Source: Plantago elongata
Lineage: Eukaryota > Streptophyta > Magnoliopsida > Lamiales > Plantaginaceae
DNA length: 49,480 bases
Assembly (NCBI GenBank): GCA_036897095.1
Contig: JAYMSP010000494.1
Coordinates: 1 to 49,480, forward strand
Direction of reading: 5' to 3'
Position numbers and translations under genes: made by a program
Part shown: positions 47,785 through 49,480 of the stretch, in pieces
How the letters are laid out: each line of letters begins with the position of its first letter
Position numbering within the stretch: position 1 is the first letter of the stretch
The notes under the pieces: model-generated
The model's input: only the letters and a program-made list of their open reading frames with translations
Told to the model about the DNA's origin: nothing
Database searches by the model: none

Positions 47785-49115
47785 GTTTGTATTCATCTAC
47801 GAAGTTTCAAAATACATTGCTAAAATATATTTCTAAATCCTATCAAAATCACTATACAATACATTGAGCTTCCATTCATCAATTCAAAACTCCAGCTCGA
47901 ATTGATGTTAGAATTGAATGCCAAATACACAAATACTACATCCAGGATTTGTTTCACTACAATCATCATGGACCGCATACCAATTATTTGGGTAAGCTTA
48001 CTGAATTATTTGAAACCTCAATTATTAAAACTATGCTAAACCCTTAGTAATATAAAATCCTTAATGAAATCCCCAATTTGTAAATTATGTCCCCTTCTTT
48101 TCCTATCATGCGCTCCTTCTATCCCGTCCTTCTGTCCGAAAAGTTATTCATTTTATTATTTTAACGATCAATAACATTTAACTTTAATCACAAATTATTC
48201 TTAAATCATAACTGTATAATCTTCAATTGATTAATATAATTCATCTAAACTTTCATTATACAATTTAATTAAAAAATTTATCATTTTAGTGTAAAATTAA
48301 TTTGTTGTCAAAGTTAATTATCGTTAAATATATCGTTTCTTAGATATTGGTAAGTCTCTTGATACACAGACTCTAAATTTTTTAATATAGAGACGATCTA
48401 AGTTGTTATAAAGTATGTTACATTTCCGACTTTGATAATACGTAATATTATTGGTAATACATTATAATTATTTTAATAAACATACTATATCAACCTAGTG
48501 ATCATTTATTATCTCCCGTATCCGTTAATAATGGGCTCCTCCAACTTGGAATAAAAAAATTACCTCCATCAAAACTATGTAAATTCCCCGCACAAGTATG
48601 AACATACGTTAAAATTGCCCGGACAATTATTTTAATCATTTGGAAAGACCGGAGTCCAGAACCACGACATTGTCAACTTAATTTATTTTATTTCGTGAAT
48701 TAATGCACTAAATAAATCCTAACGTTAGCAGCCTGCTACAGTGCTACGTAGCTTGTTTATTTATATTTGTATGAAATGTTACTCCGCCAGACCGCCACTC
48801 TTTTTAAAGATATATTATTCATTTTCTATTTCGAATTCTTTCAAGAGTTTAACGTTTTAATTTTTAAAAATTTAATATCAACGTTTTGTACCTATAATTT
48901 TTTTGTACCTCCAGCTCGAATTGAAGTTTGGCCCAGTCAAATCCATTTTGACCGTCTCATTAGGGCTTATGGGCTAAAAATGGGATCAATTATATTTCTC
49001 AAGTCTGCATGGACGGCCGGACATATATACTTATGTACTCTATCATTTTTAATAAATATATATGTATATTCACTTGTCTATAAGTAAGGTATATAGAATA
49101 TTTTATAAATAAAGT
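47785..49115. other. AT-rich intergenic DNA, no gene accepted
   Basis: No supported gene. A plus ORF at 48767-49087 is Phe/Ile/Leu-rich by AT composition and has no recognisable motif. The 16-mer ctccagctcgaattga occurs both at ~47891 and ~48909, hinting at an old duplication. Confidence 0.5.
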
Positions 49116-49195
49116 TCTTTTTAAACGGTTAAAGGGTGATTCGAACTCCCAATCTATTAGTTGAAGATGAAACATCTTATAATTGAAATGTGCTT
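49116..49195 (-). mobile_element. Second, diverged copy of the short tRNA-derived SINE
   Basis: Read on the minus strand it gives gcacatttcaattataagat, then gtttcatcttcaactaatag, then attgggagttcgaatcaccc and tttaaccgttt, followed by an A-rich run. These follow the SINE at 11550-11639 in order and spacing (cagctcagttggtaagac; cttcacctccaaccaatagg; cgggggttcgagtcaccc; tttagccgttt). No clear target duplication remains, so it is older than the copy in SCD1. Confidence 0.75.
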
Positions 49196-49470
49196 TGTTA
49201 TATTAGACGCAAGTTAATGTGTTTTTGGACTTTGAAAATAAATTAGGAGTAATAAGGAGGATTGGATATGTGGTTTGTTTTAGTATATGGATTAATTAGG
49301 CACCAAAATTATAAACCTTCTAAAGATAAATTAATTAATGTGATTTGTATAAATTCTTTAAAAGGTAGAGGTTTTTTTCTTCCTTCAGTGTCTGTAGGGT
49401 AAACTTCGAAATTCATGTGGTTGTCCCCGACCCACATCAGGCTCGAGTGTGGGCCTAATTGCATACCTAT

Positions 49471-49480
49471 TTTTTTTTTT
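49471..49480. repeat. T-homopolymer at the window edge
   Basis: The last ten bases are all T. With the G-run at the other end, this suggests that both edges are places where an assembly stopped at homopolymers. Confidence 0.6.

Noticed and set aside
48767..49087. 106-residue plus-strand ORF
   Set aside because: Phe/Ile/Leu-rich from AT composition only; no domain, splice or promoter support.

Overview
This is a plant nuclear window, almost certainly a eudicot. It has AT-rich intergenic DNA, many GT-AG introns, plant-only gene families, SINEs, MITEs and a PIF/Harbinger element. There is nothing prokaryotic or organellar in it. I identified genes by reading exons against remembered family conservation; no database was searched. 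Five genes can be assembled with phase-consistent exons: SCD1, an APCB1-type aspartic protease, a GPI-anchored lipid-transfer-like protein, a short chloroplast protein, and a NIMIN2-like protein.

Layout. About 0-19.3 kb, minus strand: SCD1 (DENN plus WD40), 28 exons seen and the last exon outside the window. Its introns hold two SINEs with target-site duplications, a further SINE candidate, a ~0.8 kb fold-back element, a MITE with an 11-bp target duplication, and two small perfect hairpins. 20.1-21.1 kb: a minisatellite and a dead LINE/RNase H fragment. 21.5-25.0 kb: a decayed PIF/Harbinger element with Myb-like ORF1 and DDE transposase. 25.3-26.9 kb, plus strand: a berberine-bridge-enzyme-like gene broken by two frameshifts. 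27.4-32.0 kb, minus strand: the aspartic protease, 9 exons. 32.6-33.4 kb: a duplicated, start-lost membrane-protein gene. 34-38 kb: repeats, including a 5S-rRNA-derived piece. 38.1-38.9 kb, plus strand: the lipid-transfer-like gene. 39.4-41.5 kb, minus strand: the chloroplast protein. 43.8-44.1 kb, minus strand: NIMIN2-like, with a TGACGTCA site in its upstream region. 44.5-49.5 kb: no gene, but an orientation-switching motif array, a non-autonomous relative of the Harbinger element, and a second copy of the short SINE.

Gene relations. SCD1 and the APCB1-type gene are neighbours in the same order and strand in Arabidopsis (At1g49040 and At1g49050, from memory). The pair therefore looks like conserved microsynteny, pushed apart here by about 8 kb of transposons and the broken oxidase gene. 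No metabolic cluster or operon-like logic is visible. The least explained structures are two regions (35.3-36.4 kb and 45.3-46.6 kb) in which a short motif is scattered at intervals and flips orientation part-way along.
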